Source: Morinoia aosen
Taxonomy: Eukaryota; Arthropoda; Malacostraca; Amphipoda; Talitridae
Assembly: GCA_030386875.1 (NCBI GenBank)
Contig: CM059576.1
Coordinates: 68,881,581-68,945,580, forward strand
DNA length: 64,000 nucleotides
Direction of reading: 5' to 3'
Shown here: one piece after another, positions 1 through 11,573 of the stretch
Layout of the letters: each line of letters begins with the position of its first letter
Position numbering within the stretch: position 1 is the first letter of the stretch
Notes under the pieces: model-generated
The model's database searches: none
What the model saw: the letters and a program-made list of their open reading frames with translations, nothing else
Told to the model about the DNA's origin: nothing
Translations under genes and position numbers: made by a program

Positions 1-3000
1 CTGCCACTAGTTACTGCACCTGCAGGTGTTGTCTGCCACTAGCTACTGCATCTGCAGGTGTTGTTGTCAGCCACTAGTTACTGCGTCTGCAGGTGTTGTT
101 GTCTGCCACTAGTTACTGCGTCTGCAGGTGTTGTCTGCCATTAGTTACTGCGTCTGCAGGTGTTGTCTGCCACAAGTTACTGCATCTGCAGGTGTTGTTG
201 TCTGCCACTAGTTACCGCGTCTGCAGGTGTTGTAGTCTGCCACTAGTTACTGCGTCTGCAGGTGTTGTTGTCTGCCACTAGTTACTGCATGTGCAGGTGT
301 TGTTGTCTGCCACTATAGTTACTGCGTCTGCAAATGTTGTTGTCTGCCACTAGTTACTGCGTGTGCAGGTGTTGTTGTCTGCCACTAGTTACTGCGTCTG
401 CAAATGTTGTTGTCTGCCACTAGTTACTGCGTCTGCAGGTGCTTTTGTCTACAACTAGTTACTGCTTCTGCAGGTTTTGTTGTCTGCCACTATTTACTGC
501 GTCTGCAGGTGTTGTCTGCCACTAGCTACTGCGTCCGCAGGTGTTGTTGTCTGCCTCTAGTTACTGCGTCTGCAGGTGTTGTTGTCTTCCACTAGTTACT
601 GCGTCTGCAGGTGTTGTCTGCCACTAGTTACTGCGTCTGCAGGTGTTGTCTGCCACTAGCTACTGCGTCTGCAGGTGTTGTTGTCAGCCACTAGTTACTG
701 CGTCTGCAGGTGTTGTTGTCTGCCACTAGTTACTGCGTCTGCAGGTGTTGTCTGCCATTAGTTACTGCGTCTGCAGGTGTTGTCTGCCACTAGCTATTGC
801 GTCTGCAGGTGTTGTCTGCCATTAGTTACAGCGTCTGCAGGTGTTGTCTGCCACTAGTTACTGCATCTGCAGGTGTTGTCTGTTACAAGTTACTGCGTCT
901 GCAGGTGTTGTCTGCCACTAGTTACTGCGTCTGCAGGTGTTGTCTGCCACTAGTTACTGCGTCTGCATGTGTTGTCTGCCACTAGTTACTGCGTATGCAG
1001 GTGTTGTTGTCTGACACTAGTTACTGCGTCTGCAGGTGTTGTCTGCCACTAGTTACTGCGTCTGCAGATGTTGTTGTCTGCCACTAGTCACTGCGTCTGC
1101 ATGTGTTGTTGTCTGCCACTAGTTACTGCGTCTGCATGTGTTGTTGTCTGCCACTAGTTACTGCGTCTGCAAATGTTGTTGTCTGCCACTAGTTACTGCG
1201 TCTGCAGGTGCTTTTGTCTACAACTAGTTACTGCTTCTGCAGGTTTTGTTGTCTGCCACTAGTTACTGCGTCTGCAGGTGTTGTCTGCCACTAGCTACTG
1301 CGTCCGCAGGTGTTGTTGTCTGCCACTAGTTACTGCGTCTGCAGGTGTTGTTGTCTGCCACTAGTTACTGCGTCTGCAGGTGTTGTCTGCCACTAGTTAC
1401 TGCGTCTGCAGGTGTTGTCTGCCACTAGCTACTGCGTCTGCAGGTGTTGTCAGCCACTAGTTCCTGCGTCTGCAGGTGTTGTTGTCTGCCACTAGTTACT
1501 GCGTCTGCAGGTGTTGTCTGCCATTAGTTACTGCGTCTGCAGGTGTTGTCTGCCACTAGTTACTGCGTCTGCAGGTGTTGTCTGCCACTAGCTACTGCGT
1601 CCGCAGGTGTTGTTGTCTACCACTAGTTACTGCATCTGCAGGTGTTGTTGTCTGCCACTAGTTACTGCGTCTACAGGTGTTGTCTGCCACTAGTTACTGC
1701 ACCTGCAGGTGTTGTCTGCCACTAGCTACTGCGTCTGCAGGTGTTGTTGTCAGCCACTAGTTACTGCGTCTGCAGGTGTTGTTGTCTGCCACTAGTTACT
1801 GCGTCTGCAGGTGTTGTCTGCCATTAGTTACTGCGTCTGCAGGTGTTGTCTTCCACTAGTTACTGCATCTGCAGGTGTTGTTGTCTGCCACTAGTTACCG
1901 CGTCTGCAGGTGTTGTAGTCTGCCACTAGTTACTGCGTCTGCAGGTGTTCTTGTCTGCCACTAGTTACTGCATGTGCAGGTGTTGTTGTCTGCCACTATA
2001 GTTACTGCGTCTGCAAATGTTGTTGTCTGCCACTAGTTACTGCATGTGCAGGTGTTGTTGTCTGCCACTAGTTACTGCGTCTGCAAATGTTGTTGTCTGC
2101 CACTAGTTACTGCGTCTGCAGGTGCTTTTGTCTGCAACTAGTTACTGCTTCTGCAGGTTTTGTTGTCTGCCACTAGTTACTGCGTCTGCAGGTGTTGTCT
2201 GCCACTAGCTACTGCGTCCGCAGGTGTTGTTGTCTGCCTCTAGTTACTGCGTCTGCAGGTGATGTTGTCTTCCACCAGTTACTGCGTCTGCAGGTGTTGT
2301 CTGTCACTAGTTACTGCGTCTGCAGGTGTTGTCTGCCACTAGCTACTGCGTCTGCAGCTGTTGTTGTCAGCCACTTGTTATTGCGTCTGCAGGTGTTGTC
2401 TGCCACTAGCTACTGCGTCCGCAGGTGTTGTTGTCTGCCACTAGTTACTGCGTCTGCAGGTGTTGTTGTCTGCCACTAGCTACTGCGTCTGCAGGTGTTG
2501 TCTGCCACTAGTTACTGCGTCTGCAGGTGTTGTCTGCCACTAGCTAGTGCGTCTGCAGGTGTTGTTGTCAGCCACTAGTTACTGCGTCTGCAGGTGTTGT
2601 TGTCTGCCACTAGGTACTGCGTCTGCAGGTGTTGTCTGCCATTAGTTACTGCGTCTGCAGGTGTTGTCTGCCACTAGCTATTGCGTCTGCAGGTGTTGTC
2701 TGCCATTAGTTACAGCGTCTGCAGGTGTTGTCTGCCACTAGTTACTGCATCTGCAGGTGTTGTCTGTTACAAGTTACTGCGTCTGCAGGTGTTGTTGTCT
2801 GCCACTAGTTACTGCGTCTGCAGGTGTTGTCTGCCACTAGTTACTGCGTCTGCAGTTGTTGTCTGCCACTAGTTACTGCGTCTGCAGGTGTTGTTGTCTG
2901 ACACTAGTTACTGCGTCTGCAGGTGTTGTCTGCCACTAGTTACTGCGTCTGCAGATGTTGTTGTCTGACACTAGTTACTGCGTCTGCAGGTGTTGTCTGC

Positions 3001-4368
3001 CACAATTTACTGCGTCTGCAGGTGTTGTTGTCTGCCACTAGTTACTGCGTCTGCATGTGTTGTTGTCTGCCACTAGTTACTGCGTCTGTATATGTTGTTG
3101 TCTGCCACTAGTTACTGCGTCTGCATGTGTTGTTGTCTGCCACTAGTTACTGCGTCTGCATGTGTTGTTGTCTACCACTAGTTACTCTGTGTGCAGGTGT
3201 TGTTGTCTGCCACTATAGTTACTGCGTCTGCAAATGTTGTTGTCTGCCACTAGTTACTCCGTGTGCAGGTGTTGTTGTCTGCCACTAGTTACTGCGTCTG
3301 CAAATGTTGTTGTCTGCCACTAGTTACTGCGTCTGCAGGTGCTTTTGTCTACAACTAGTTACTGCTTCTGCAGGTTTTGTTGTCTGCCACTAGTTACTGC
3401 GTCTGCAGGTGTTGTCTGCCACTAGCTACTGCGTCCGCAGGTGTTGTTGTCTGCCTCTAGTTACTGCGTCTGCAGATGTTGTTGTCTTCCACTAGTTACT
3501 GCGTCTGCAGGTGTTGTCTGCCACTAGTTACTGCGTCGGCAGGTGTTGTCTGCCACTAGCTACTGCGTCTGCAGTTGTTGTTGTCTGCCACTAGTTACTG
3601 CGTCTGCAGGTGTTGTTGTCTGCCACTAGTTACTGCGTCTGCAGGTGTTGTCTGCCATTAGTTACTGCGTCTGCAGGTGTTGTCTGCCACTAGTTATTGC
3701 GTCTGCAGGTGTTGTCTGTCATTAGTTACTGCGTCTGCAGGTGTTGTCTGCCACTAGGTACTGCGTCTGCAGGAGTTGTTGTCTGCCACTAGTTACTGCG
3801 TCTGCAAGTGTTGTCTGCCATTAGTTACTGCGTCTGCAGGTGTTGTCTGCCACTAGTTATTGCGTCGGCAGATGTTGTCTGCCATTAGTTACTGCGTTTG
3901 CAGGTGTTGTCTGCCACTAGTTACTGCGTCTACAGGTGTTGTCTACCACAAGTTACTGCGTCTGCAGGTGTTGTTGTCTGCCACTAGTTACTGCGTCTGC
4001 AGGTGTTGTCTGCCACTAGTTACTGCGTCTGCAGGTGTTGTTGTCTGACACTAGTTACTGCGTCTGCAGGTGTTGTCTGCCACTAGTTACTGCGTCTGCA
4101 GGTGTTGTTGTCTGACACTAGTTACTGCGTCCGCAGGTGTTGTCTGCCACTAGTTACTGCGTCTGCAGGTGTTGTTGTCTGACACTAGTTACTGCGTCTG
4201 CAGGTGTTGTCTGCCACTAGTTACTGCGTCTGCAGGTGTTGTCTGCCACTAATTACTGCGTCTGCAGGTGTTGTCTGCCACTAGTTACTGCGTCTGCAGG
4301 TGTTGTTGTCTGCCACTAGTTACTGCGTCTGCAGGTGTTGTCTGCCACTAGTTACTGCGTCTGCAGAT
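1..4368 (+). repeat. 32/35-bp satellite array
   Basis: About 130 tandem units of 32 bp, or 35 bp where an extra TGT extends GTTGT to GTTGTTGT. Nearly every unit carries ACTAGT and CTGCAG palindromes around TTACTGCGT. Sequence variants recur in order (CTATAG, AAATGTTG, GCTTTTG, GTCCGCAG), which shows higher-order repeats. The 60-95 aa open frames here are artefacts of a unit length that cycles through all frames without stops. The same unit occurs at 7661-7735, 10137-10618, 16470-16643 and 23048-23461. Confidence 0.9.
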
Positions 4369-5102
4369 GTGTTCACAGCAATGTCCCCACCACCATCAGC
4401 TAATGTCTCATTACCTACGGCTAAACGATGCAATTTTGTATATTCAGGCAGTAAGCTGCTTAGTAAATATGGCGGCGTGCATACAAAAACCGACCTCAGG
4501 TGTGTGCTTGGAAGTCAGTTATCTCAGATGACATAACGCAACTCAACCCTGCAGTTATTCTTGTCAACACTGAGCATTTCAGCATTTAACAACTAATACT
4601 CAACAATATTCGACGTACAGAATGCCATTAATGTAAGGCCCCGCGAGCGGCTGTAAAAGTTTTTTGCTCTAACACAAATACTTTGCTGATTTTAGCAAAC
4701 AACGCGAATGCCCGAACCCAGTCTAGTTGCCGTGTGTTCATTTGAGAACTGAAAATAATAACCTGAAATGGCTTTGTAATAACGATTATTTTTAAAATAT
4801 GTACTTTGGGAGGCTTAAATAATTCGTTTCTTTCGAGCAAATAAGCCTATTTTGTTACATTCACACAAAATTAGTCAAAGCATTATAAAAATTTGTTGAG
4901 CCTAACTAATTTATTTTAATGATTAGGCATTGTAACCAAATTGAAGGAATTTTCACTTTACTTCTCAATTCCACTGAACAACAACATGCTGACTTCCACT
5001 GTTGGTGCTTTATCGCTTCTTACATTTACATAAATGTAAATATCAATACATTACCGTTTTGTTCTTATTGTTACGTTGTGGTATTTGTTGTTATGGTGCT
5101 GG
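4369..5102 (+). repeat. FB arm spacer module (left arm of FB-1)
   Basis: This non-tandem stretch links the satellite to the 17-bp array. It is recognisable at both ends: TGTGTTCACAGCAATGTCCC at the satellite side and CAACAACATGCTGACTTCCA near the minisatellite side. The same module recurs inverted at 9413-10136, direct at 16644-17356, inverted at 19190-19880 and direct at 23462-24195. That constancy shows it is an element body and not unique flank. No coding sequence is supported. Confidence 0.8.
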
Positions 5103-6620
5103 TGTAGGGACGGTGCTGGTGTAGGTACGGTGCTGGTGTAGGTACGGTGCTGGTGTAGGTACGGTGCTGGTGTAGGTACTGTGCTGGTGTAGGTACGGTG
5201 CTGGTGTAGGTACGGTGCTGGTGTAGGTACGGTGCTGGTGTAGGTACGGTGCTGGTGTAGGTACGGTGCTGGTGTAGGTACTGTGCTGGTGTAGGTACGG
5301 TGCTGGTGTAGGTACGGTGCTGGTGTAGGTACGGTGCTGCTGTAGGTACGGTGCTGGTGTAGGTACGGTGCTGGTGTAGGTACGGTGCTGGTGTAGGTAC
5401 GGTGCTGGTGTAGGTACTGTGCTGGTGTAGGTACGGTGCTGGTGTAGGTACGGTGCTGGTGTAGGTACGGTGCTGGTGTAGGTACGGTGCTGGTGTAGGT
5501 ACTGTGCTGGTGTAGGTACGGTGCTGGTGTAGGTACGGTGCTGGTGTAGGTACTGTGCTGGTGTAGGTACGGTGCTGGTGTAGGTACGGTGCTGGTGTAG
5601 GTACGGTGCTGCTGTAGGTACGGTGCTGGTGTAGGTACGTTGCTGGTGTAGGTACGGTGCTGGTGTAGGTACGGTGCTGGTGTAGGTACTGTGCTGGTGT
5701 AGGTACGGTGCTGGTGTAGGTACGGTGCTGGTGTAGGTACGGTGCTGGTTTAGGTACGGTGCTGGTGTAGGTACGGTGCTGGTGTAGGTACGGTGCTGGT
5801 GTAGGTACGGTGCTGGTGTACGTACGGTGCTGGTGTAGGTACGGTGCTGCTGTAGGTACGGTGCTTGTGTAGGTACGGTACTGGTGTAGGTACGGTGCTG
5901 GTGTAGGTACGGTGCTGGTGTAGGTACAGTGCTGGTGTAGGTACGGTGCTGGTGTAGGTACGGTGCTGGTGTAGGTACGGTGCTGGTGTAGGTACGGTGC
6001 TGGTGTAGGTACGGTGCTGGTGTAGGTACGGTGCTGCTGTAGGTACGGTGCTTGTGTAGGTACGGTGCTGGTGTAGGTACGGTGCTGGTGTAGGTACGGT
6101 GCTGGTGTAGGTACCGTGCTGGTGTAGGTACGGTGCTGGTGTAGGCACTGTGCTGGTGTAGGTACGGTGCTGGTGTAGGTACGGTGCTGGTGTAGGTACG
6201 GTGCTGCTGTAGGTACGGTGCAGGTGTAGGTACGGTGCTGGTGTAGGTACGGTGCTGCTGTAGGTACGGTGCTGGTGTAGGTACGGCGCTGGTGTAGGTA
6301 CGGTGCTGGTGTAGGTACGGTGCTGGTGTAGGTACGGTGCTGGTGTAGGTACGGTGCTGGTGTAGGTACGGTGCTGGTGTAGGTACGGTGCTGGATTAGG
6401 TACGGTGCTGGTGTAGGTACGGTGCTGGTGTAGGTACGGTGCTGGTGTATGTACGGTGCTGGTGTAGGTACGGCGCTGGTGTAGGTACGGTGCTGGTGTA
6501 GGTACGGTGCTGGTGTAGGTACGGTGCTGGTGTAGGTACGGTGCTGGTGTAGGTACGGTGCTGGTGTAGGTACGGTGCTGGTGTAGGTACGGTGCTGGTG
6601 TAAGTACGGTGCTGGTGTAA
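5103..6620 (+). repeat. 17-bp minisatellite array
   Basis: Roughly 89 tandem units of GTACGGTGCTGGTGTAG with scattered single-base variants. Because 17 is not a multiple of 3 and the unit has no stop on the minus strand, it yields a 524-residue open frame of a 17-residue repeat. This has no start context or conservation argument and is treated as non-coding. The array sits at the inner end of the FB-1 left arm. Confidence 0.9.
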
Positions 6621-6870
6621 CACCACGTCGGACAGGACCCACCACCTACCCCCCCCCCCCCACCTACCCAACACTCACCCGCTGCACACGCGCTGGGGAG
6701 GTCAAGTTTGGTTGGGGAAGCTGTGAGTTGCCTGGGGAATGATAATCACGAAAATATCGTACAAATAAAAATAACAGCAATTACTGCATTACTGCTGTAA
6801 ATAAGATGACACGGAAATCAATAGTAAAATTTCTTCCCACTCATAATGCCCTAAACCAGAACATGGAGGT
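6621..6870. repeat. FB inner module with poly-C and Y block
   Basis: Starts with the junction CACGTCGGACAGGACCCACC that also follows the 17-bp array of FB-2 at 18669. A C13 run follows. The part from about 6755 (trailing the AATGCAGTAAT-like segment) is found inverted at about 18975-19130, so it is a shuffled module of the FB family. No gene seen. Confidence 0.6.
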
Positions 6871-7190
6871 TGGTGATCCTAAACCTGGAGTAGCGGATGT
6901 TCTAAACCTGGAGTTGCGGATGTCCTAAACCTGGAGTTGCGGATGTCCTAAACCTGGAGTAGCAGTTGTCCTAAACATGGAGTAGCGGATGTCCGAAACC
7001 TGGAGTAGCGGATGTCCTAAACCTGGAGTAGCGGATGTCCGAAACCTGGAGTAGCAGATATCCTAAACCTGGAGTAGCGGATGTCCGAAACCTGGAGTAG
7101 CGGATGTCCCAAACCAGGTGTAGCGGATGTCCTGAACCTGGAGTAGCGGATGTCCTAAACCTGGAGTAGCGGATGTCCCAAACCTGGGTT
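6871..7190 (+). repeat. 23-bp tandem repeat
   Basis: About 13-14 units of a 23-bp motif centred on CCTAAACCTGGAGTAGCGGA, with variants (CCGAAACC, CCCAAACC). Two inverted units occur at about 18972-19008 in FB-2, so the repeat belongs to the FB interior. Confidence 0.85.
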
Positions 7191-8403
7191 CAAGTATTAC
7201 AAGGGCACCAATAAATACACCGCTAAACAACACTAATCATTACTGAGCGAAATGATAGGTTCGGGTGATGAGAAATGAAACAAATTTCTTTAAAAATCAT
7301 ATACTAAACACAAATCAAATTCCCATAGTTAGTCTTCGAAAACGTAAAACAGTTATTTCAATGCCATATGGGCAAGTTGATGTCACATGACTGAAATTTT
7401 CAGTAAATGATATAGTGAACAATTGGAATGCAATAAAGAATCAAGTTGATGAGATCAATGTGTTGAGTTGTTAAATTAAGTGGTGCAAGTTTTTGCATTT
7501 TGATGATGTCAATTTCGACTGACCAAATTCAGATGAGCCGCTTGTCAGATATCTATAATTATGTGTGATGTCAATAATTTTGGTGAGCAGATATCGGCTA
7601 CTCTCATGTGCTCTAGCCAGGTAAGAGCGTTTCTTCTTGGTGGTGCGTCCTGGACCGGTGGGTGTTTGTCACTAGTTACTATGCTGCAGGTGTTGTCGTC
7701 TGCCACTAGTTACTGCGTCTGCAGGTGTGTTCACGGCAATTCTATCATAGGTAACTAATATTTTCATAATCAGCTAATATGTCTGCCTACGGCTAAACGA
7801 TGCAATTTTGTATATTCATAGAGTAAGCTGTATAGGAAAATTTCGGCGTGCTGGCAGTAACTGACCACAGATTTGTGTTCAGAAAGTAAAGTTTCTTAAC
7901 ACAAATTACTCTAACTCAAACGAAAAAGCTCTTTTAAGCCTAACAGAGCCCACTCCTGTCATAGGGCTAATGCTCAACAGGTAATGCTGACATCGTTCTC
8001 AGGAGTCAAACATGACTCTCAAAAATAGTTTATATCACGGTCAAACTTGCAGACAAAAGCATTCTAGCTTGCCAGCAGTTGACGCTCAGAATAATTTAGC
8101 AAATCTAATATTGTAGGATTGAAAAACACGAATGAAAAATTCTTTATTTATTAAAGTTCAAATTCCACTTGAAAAGAATGCGTTCATAATTGGTTTTCGG
8201 TTATTCATTCATTTCAAATTGAGTAAATTTCATGGCATCGTGCTTGTATTGTTTACGACCTGTAACGGTAACTAATTCATTTTCTGGTGGAGTGACCACC
8301 TCTCTCCCAGTGGTGATGCTTTTCGCATTATTTTCACGTCTTATGTTTTTAGTGTTAAAATAAATTCTCTAGCATTTGTTTTGTGAATATATACATTATA
8401 AAT
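7191..8403. repeat. FB-1 central modules W and V with two stray satellite units
   Basis: Module W (about 7365-7650, with GATGAGCCGCTTGTCAGATA) is repeated in the same orientation at about 18695-18975. Two satellite units (about 7661-7735) follow, then a diverged spacer start. Module V (about 7735-8040) recurs inverted at about 24625-24860 in FB-3. 8040-8400 has no recognised content. There is no convincing open frame. Confidence 0.6.
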
Positions 8404-8562
8404 TTGATGCTGGTGTAGGTATGGTGCTACATCCCTGTACCTACACCAGCACCGTACCTACACCAGCACCGTACCTACACCAGCACCGTACCTACACCAG
8501 CACTGTACCTACACCAGCACCGTACCTACACCAGCACCATACCTACAGCAGCACCGTTGTTA
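8404..8562. repeat. 17-bp array with inverted-repeat junction
   Basis: One plus-oriented 17-bp unit meets minus-oriented units across a conserved loop GTGCTACATCCCTGTACC, forming a hairpin. The equivalent junction is at about 19140-19185 in FB-2 and 24205-24260 in FB-3. Confidence 0.75.
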
Positions 8563-9297
8563 AATAGTAGGTTGTGGCGTATCCACATTGGGCGTTAAAT
8601 TTATAGATATTTGGTTTTGGCAATATCCTCTTTGGGTGCCAAATTGTAGATAGTTGCAATTTTTGCTGGTCCTTCTTGGGAGCCAGCGAATTGATTATTT
8701 AGGTGGGCTAGTCCTGTTTCAGCCCGATTGAAAACTAGATTGGTCCTTCTTGGGAGCCGAAATTTCAGAGTCTTCTTATCCCGGAAGGATCTTCCTGATA
8801 TCTTCAGGGAAAATGGAAAGTCAGGTTTTGGCGACTTAATTTATTAGTTGGGGCTTGCCCACAGGTTTTCAGGAGGCGAATTATTTTTCCAGCAGTTCTT
8901 GTAGTTTTTCTCTCGTAGAGTTTTTGAGATGCTTTCAAGCTGTGTTTTCAAGCGTCGCGAGCTTTTCACGCTAGTAATGCAGGCGTCGAAAGTTAGAGCC
9001 GAAATGAAATTCGAGCTGTTAAAATTTAAGCCGATATAAAAATCAAGCTTTGAAGTTTTTAGAGCCGAAGAATTTCTGGCTGTTGAAATTTTCGTTTTCG
9101 TATTTCCATTCAAGTTTTCTTCTTAGTTTTGCGATTGAAGTTTTTCTTCTCAAGTATTTCTTTTTCCTTTCAAATTTTGAGGATCGTGATGGAAGTAGGC
9201 TACTCAAGTATCTGTGCTACGAGAGCTTAGTTATGCGAGGAGAATTATTTTCCCTCCGGTTAAATTATATAAGCACAAGTCGGCATTTTTGACAATA
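8563..9297. other. Unassigned FB-1 interior
   Basis: No gene recognised. The phrase GGTCCTTCTTGGGAGCC occurs twice (about 8670 and 8742), so a short internal duplication is present. Open frames under 90 aa on both strands have no recognisable domain. Confidence 0.4.
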
Positions 9298-10618
9298 GCC
9301 TGACAACCGTACCTACACCAGCACCGTACCTACACCAGCACCGTACCTACACCACCACCGTACCTACACCAGCACCGTATCTTCACCAGCACCGTACCTA
9401 CACCAGCACCGTAACAACAAATACCACAACGTAACAATAGGAACAAAACGGTAATGTATTGATATTTACATTTATGTATATGGAAGAAGTGATATAGCAT
9501 CAACAGTGGAAGTCAGCATGTTGTTGATCAGTGGAATTGAGAAGTAAAATGAAAAATCCATCCATTTAGTTCCGAAAACTAATCATAAAAATAAATCAGT
9601 TAGCCTTCATGGCCTTCAAAAGGTTTTCCACTAATTTCGGGTGCATGTAACAAAATATGCTTATTTATCCGATGGAAACATATTTGTTCAGCCTCCTAGA
9701 GTTTAGAATTTTGGAATAATCGATATTGCAAAACAATATCAGGTTATGATTTTGTTTTCTCATAAATATAAACGGCAACTAGACCGAGTCCGAGCAATTG
9801 CTTGGCTGCAAATGGTCCGTCTGTAAATCAGAAAGTCTAAAACTTTTTGCGGCCGCTCGCGGCGCCCTTCGCAATCGACATTCTGTTCGACACGTATCGT
9901 TGTGTGGTATTGATTACACGCTGAATTGCACATCATTGAAAATAATACCTGCAAAAGTTGAGTTAGGTTCTGTCATTGAGATGACTGACTTCGAAGCCCA
10001 CACCTGAGGTCAGTTTTTGTAAGCACGCCGCCATTTTTACTAAGCAGCTTACTGCCTGAATATACAAAATTGCATCGTTTAGCCGCAGTTAATGAGACCT
10101 TAGCTGATGGTGGTGGGGACATTGCTGTGAACACATCTGCAGACGCAGTAACTAGTGGCAGACAACACTTACAAACGCAGTAACTAGTGGCAGACAACAA
10201 GGCCTGCAGACGCAGTAACTCGTGGCAGAAAACATATTCAGACGCAGTAACTAGAGGCAGACAACACTTGCAGACCCAGTAACTAGTGGCAGACAACAAG
10301 GCCTGCAGACGCAGTAACTAGTGGCAGACAACAAGGCCTGCAGACGCAGTAACTAGTGGCAGAAAACATCTTCAGACGCAGTAACTAATGGCAGACATCT
10401 TCAGACGCAGTAACTAGTGGCAGACATCTGCAGACGCAGTAACTAGTGGCAGGTAACACCAGAAAACGCAGTAACTAGTGGCAGGCAACACCTGCACACG
10501 CAGTAACTAGTGGCAGACACCAGCAGACGCAGTAACTAGCGGCAGAGAACAACACCTGCAGACGCAGTAACTAGTGGCAGACAACAACACCTGCAGACGC
10601 AGTAACTAGTGGCAGCTG
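9298..10618 (-). repeat. Right arm of FB-1 (17-bp array, spacer, satellite)
   Basis: Read on the minus strand this repeats the left arm: satellite units (10618-10137), spacer (10136-9413) and a short run of 17-bp units (9412-9298). The spacer matches 4369-5102 nearly base for base over the satellite-proximal 180 bp. The satellite here is under 0.5 kb, against over 4.3 kb on the left, so the arms have changed length unequally. Confidence 0.8.
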
Positions 10619-10857
10619 TCACTACACTGTCACAAAAAGTAATTAGTGTGGACAATTTATACGATGAATTGAACAAATTTGATCAACACCAGATACCTGG
10701 AAACAAAAAGCATATAAATGACTTGTTCATTTTGTAGAAATGGAAGAAAATAAATTGGTTCGTTCGCAATTAAATTTTTATTGTATTGTTCATGAATAAT
10801 TATTGTATTAATTCATTTTCTTGAATGTTCGGTAAAGTTGAGGACAGCAAACTAATC

Positions 10858-11262
10858 GATTTTCAATTTTTTCCATTGTAAATTGATAATGAAATCTAAA
10901 AAACATCTTTTCTTCCATGCTTTTTCGTCGCACATTAGTATTTAACGAGTTATAGCAAGGACTTAAAGTAACTTAACTAATCCAACCTAACCCAACCCAA
11001 CCTCACGCACCCTAACGACCGTTCGAGCGCATTAGAGCTGTCGGAACAGAGACTCTATCAGAGTCTACCTTGTGAAAATTTCGATAAAAGAAAACGCAGC
11101 GATTTTCCGGCTTGAATGGAATGGAAAGGATTGCAGTAACTAACCTACCGCTATAACTCATTGAATACCAATATGTGATGAAGAGTGCTTGCAGAAAAGT
11201 TGTTTATTTTGACGCCATTAACATTAAGCAAGCAACAAAAATTGAAAAATCCATTAGTGTGA
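10858..11262. mobile_element. MITE with ~105-bp inverted arms
   Basis: The left arm (from about 10858) and right arm (to about 11262) are imperfect inverted repeats that share a TTTCTTCCATGC/TTGCAGAAAA-type stretch and TTATAGC near the inner ends. A related element is at 63535-63885. There is no coding capacity. The interior holds CCAACCTAACCC-type sequence at about 10980. Confidence 0.55.
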
Positions 11263-11573
11263 TGGCCTCAAAATATCCCAAATGTTTTTCAACCTTACAT
11301 GTATGTGTGCACATATGTGTGTACTAAACTGACAACTAGCATTTTACTAAAGATAATGGTCATTTTCTGTTCACTCTCAACTTGTAACATTACCTAACTC
11401 GTCATCTCTTTATTATTGCAAAGCATTCATGTACCAACTATACATTTGTTGTACGATCATCCATTTATATTTAAATAAAATGCTTATTAACTAACGACCG
11501 TTATGTTAAAATTGTTGAATTAGAAATACAAAACTTATAATCTTCTTGGTCCTCATGCTTATGCGTACATATA

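Larger units (their letters stand above)
1..10618. mobile_element. FB-1: giant composite fold-back element
   Basis: The two ends are inverted copies of one architecture: 32-bp satellite array, conserved spacer, then 17-bp minisatellite array. The left arm (1-6620) reads plus and the right arm (10618-9298) reads minus. Between them (6621-9297) are a 23-bp tandem repeat, other short modules, a stray pair of satellite units and a hairpin junction. The left satellite array runs off the window edge, so the true left end is not seen. Long inverted repeats made of tandem arrays are the hallmark of fold-back elements (FB of Drosophila, Tetris). Assignment to any named family is inference. No transposase is encoded. 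Confidence 0.7.

Noticed and set aside
1-4368. CRISPR array
   Set aside because: Units are contiguous without unique spacers, the genome is eukaryotic, and no cas genes are present.
93-4536. A series of 60-95 aa plus-strand frames
   Set aside because: They come from the 32/35-bp satellite, whose unit cycles through the frames; no real gene.
5071-6674. Open frames of 524, 132 and 92 residues on the minus strand
   Set aside because: They are translations of a stop-free 17-bp repeat; all frames give the same 17-residue periodic text and there is no start context or conserved domain.
10975-11015. Telomeric (TTAGG)n repeat
   Set aside because: CCAACCTAACCCAACCC-like text is too short and irregular for a telomere array; it lies inside a MITE.
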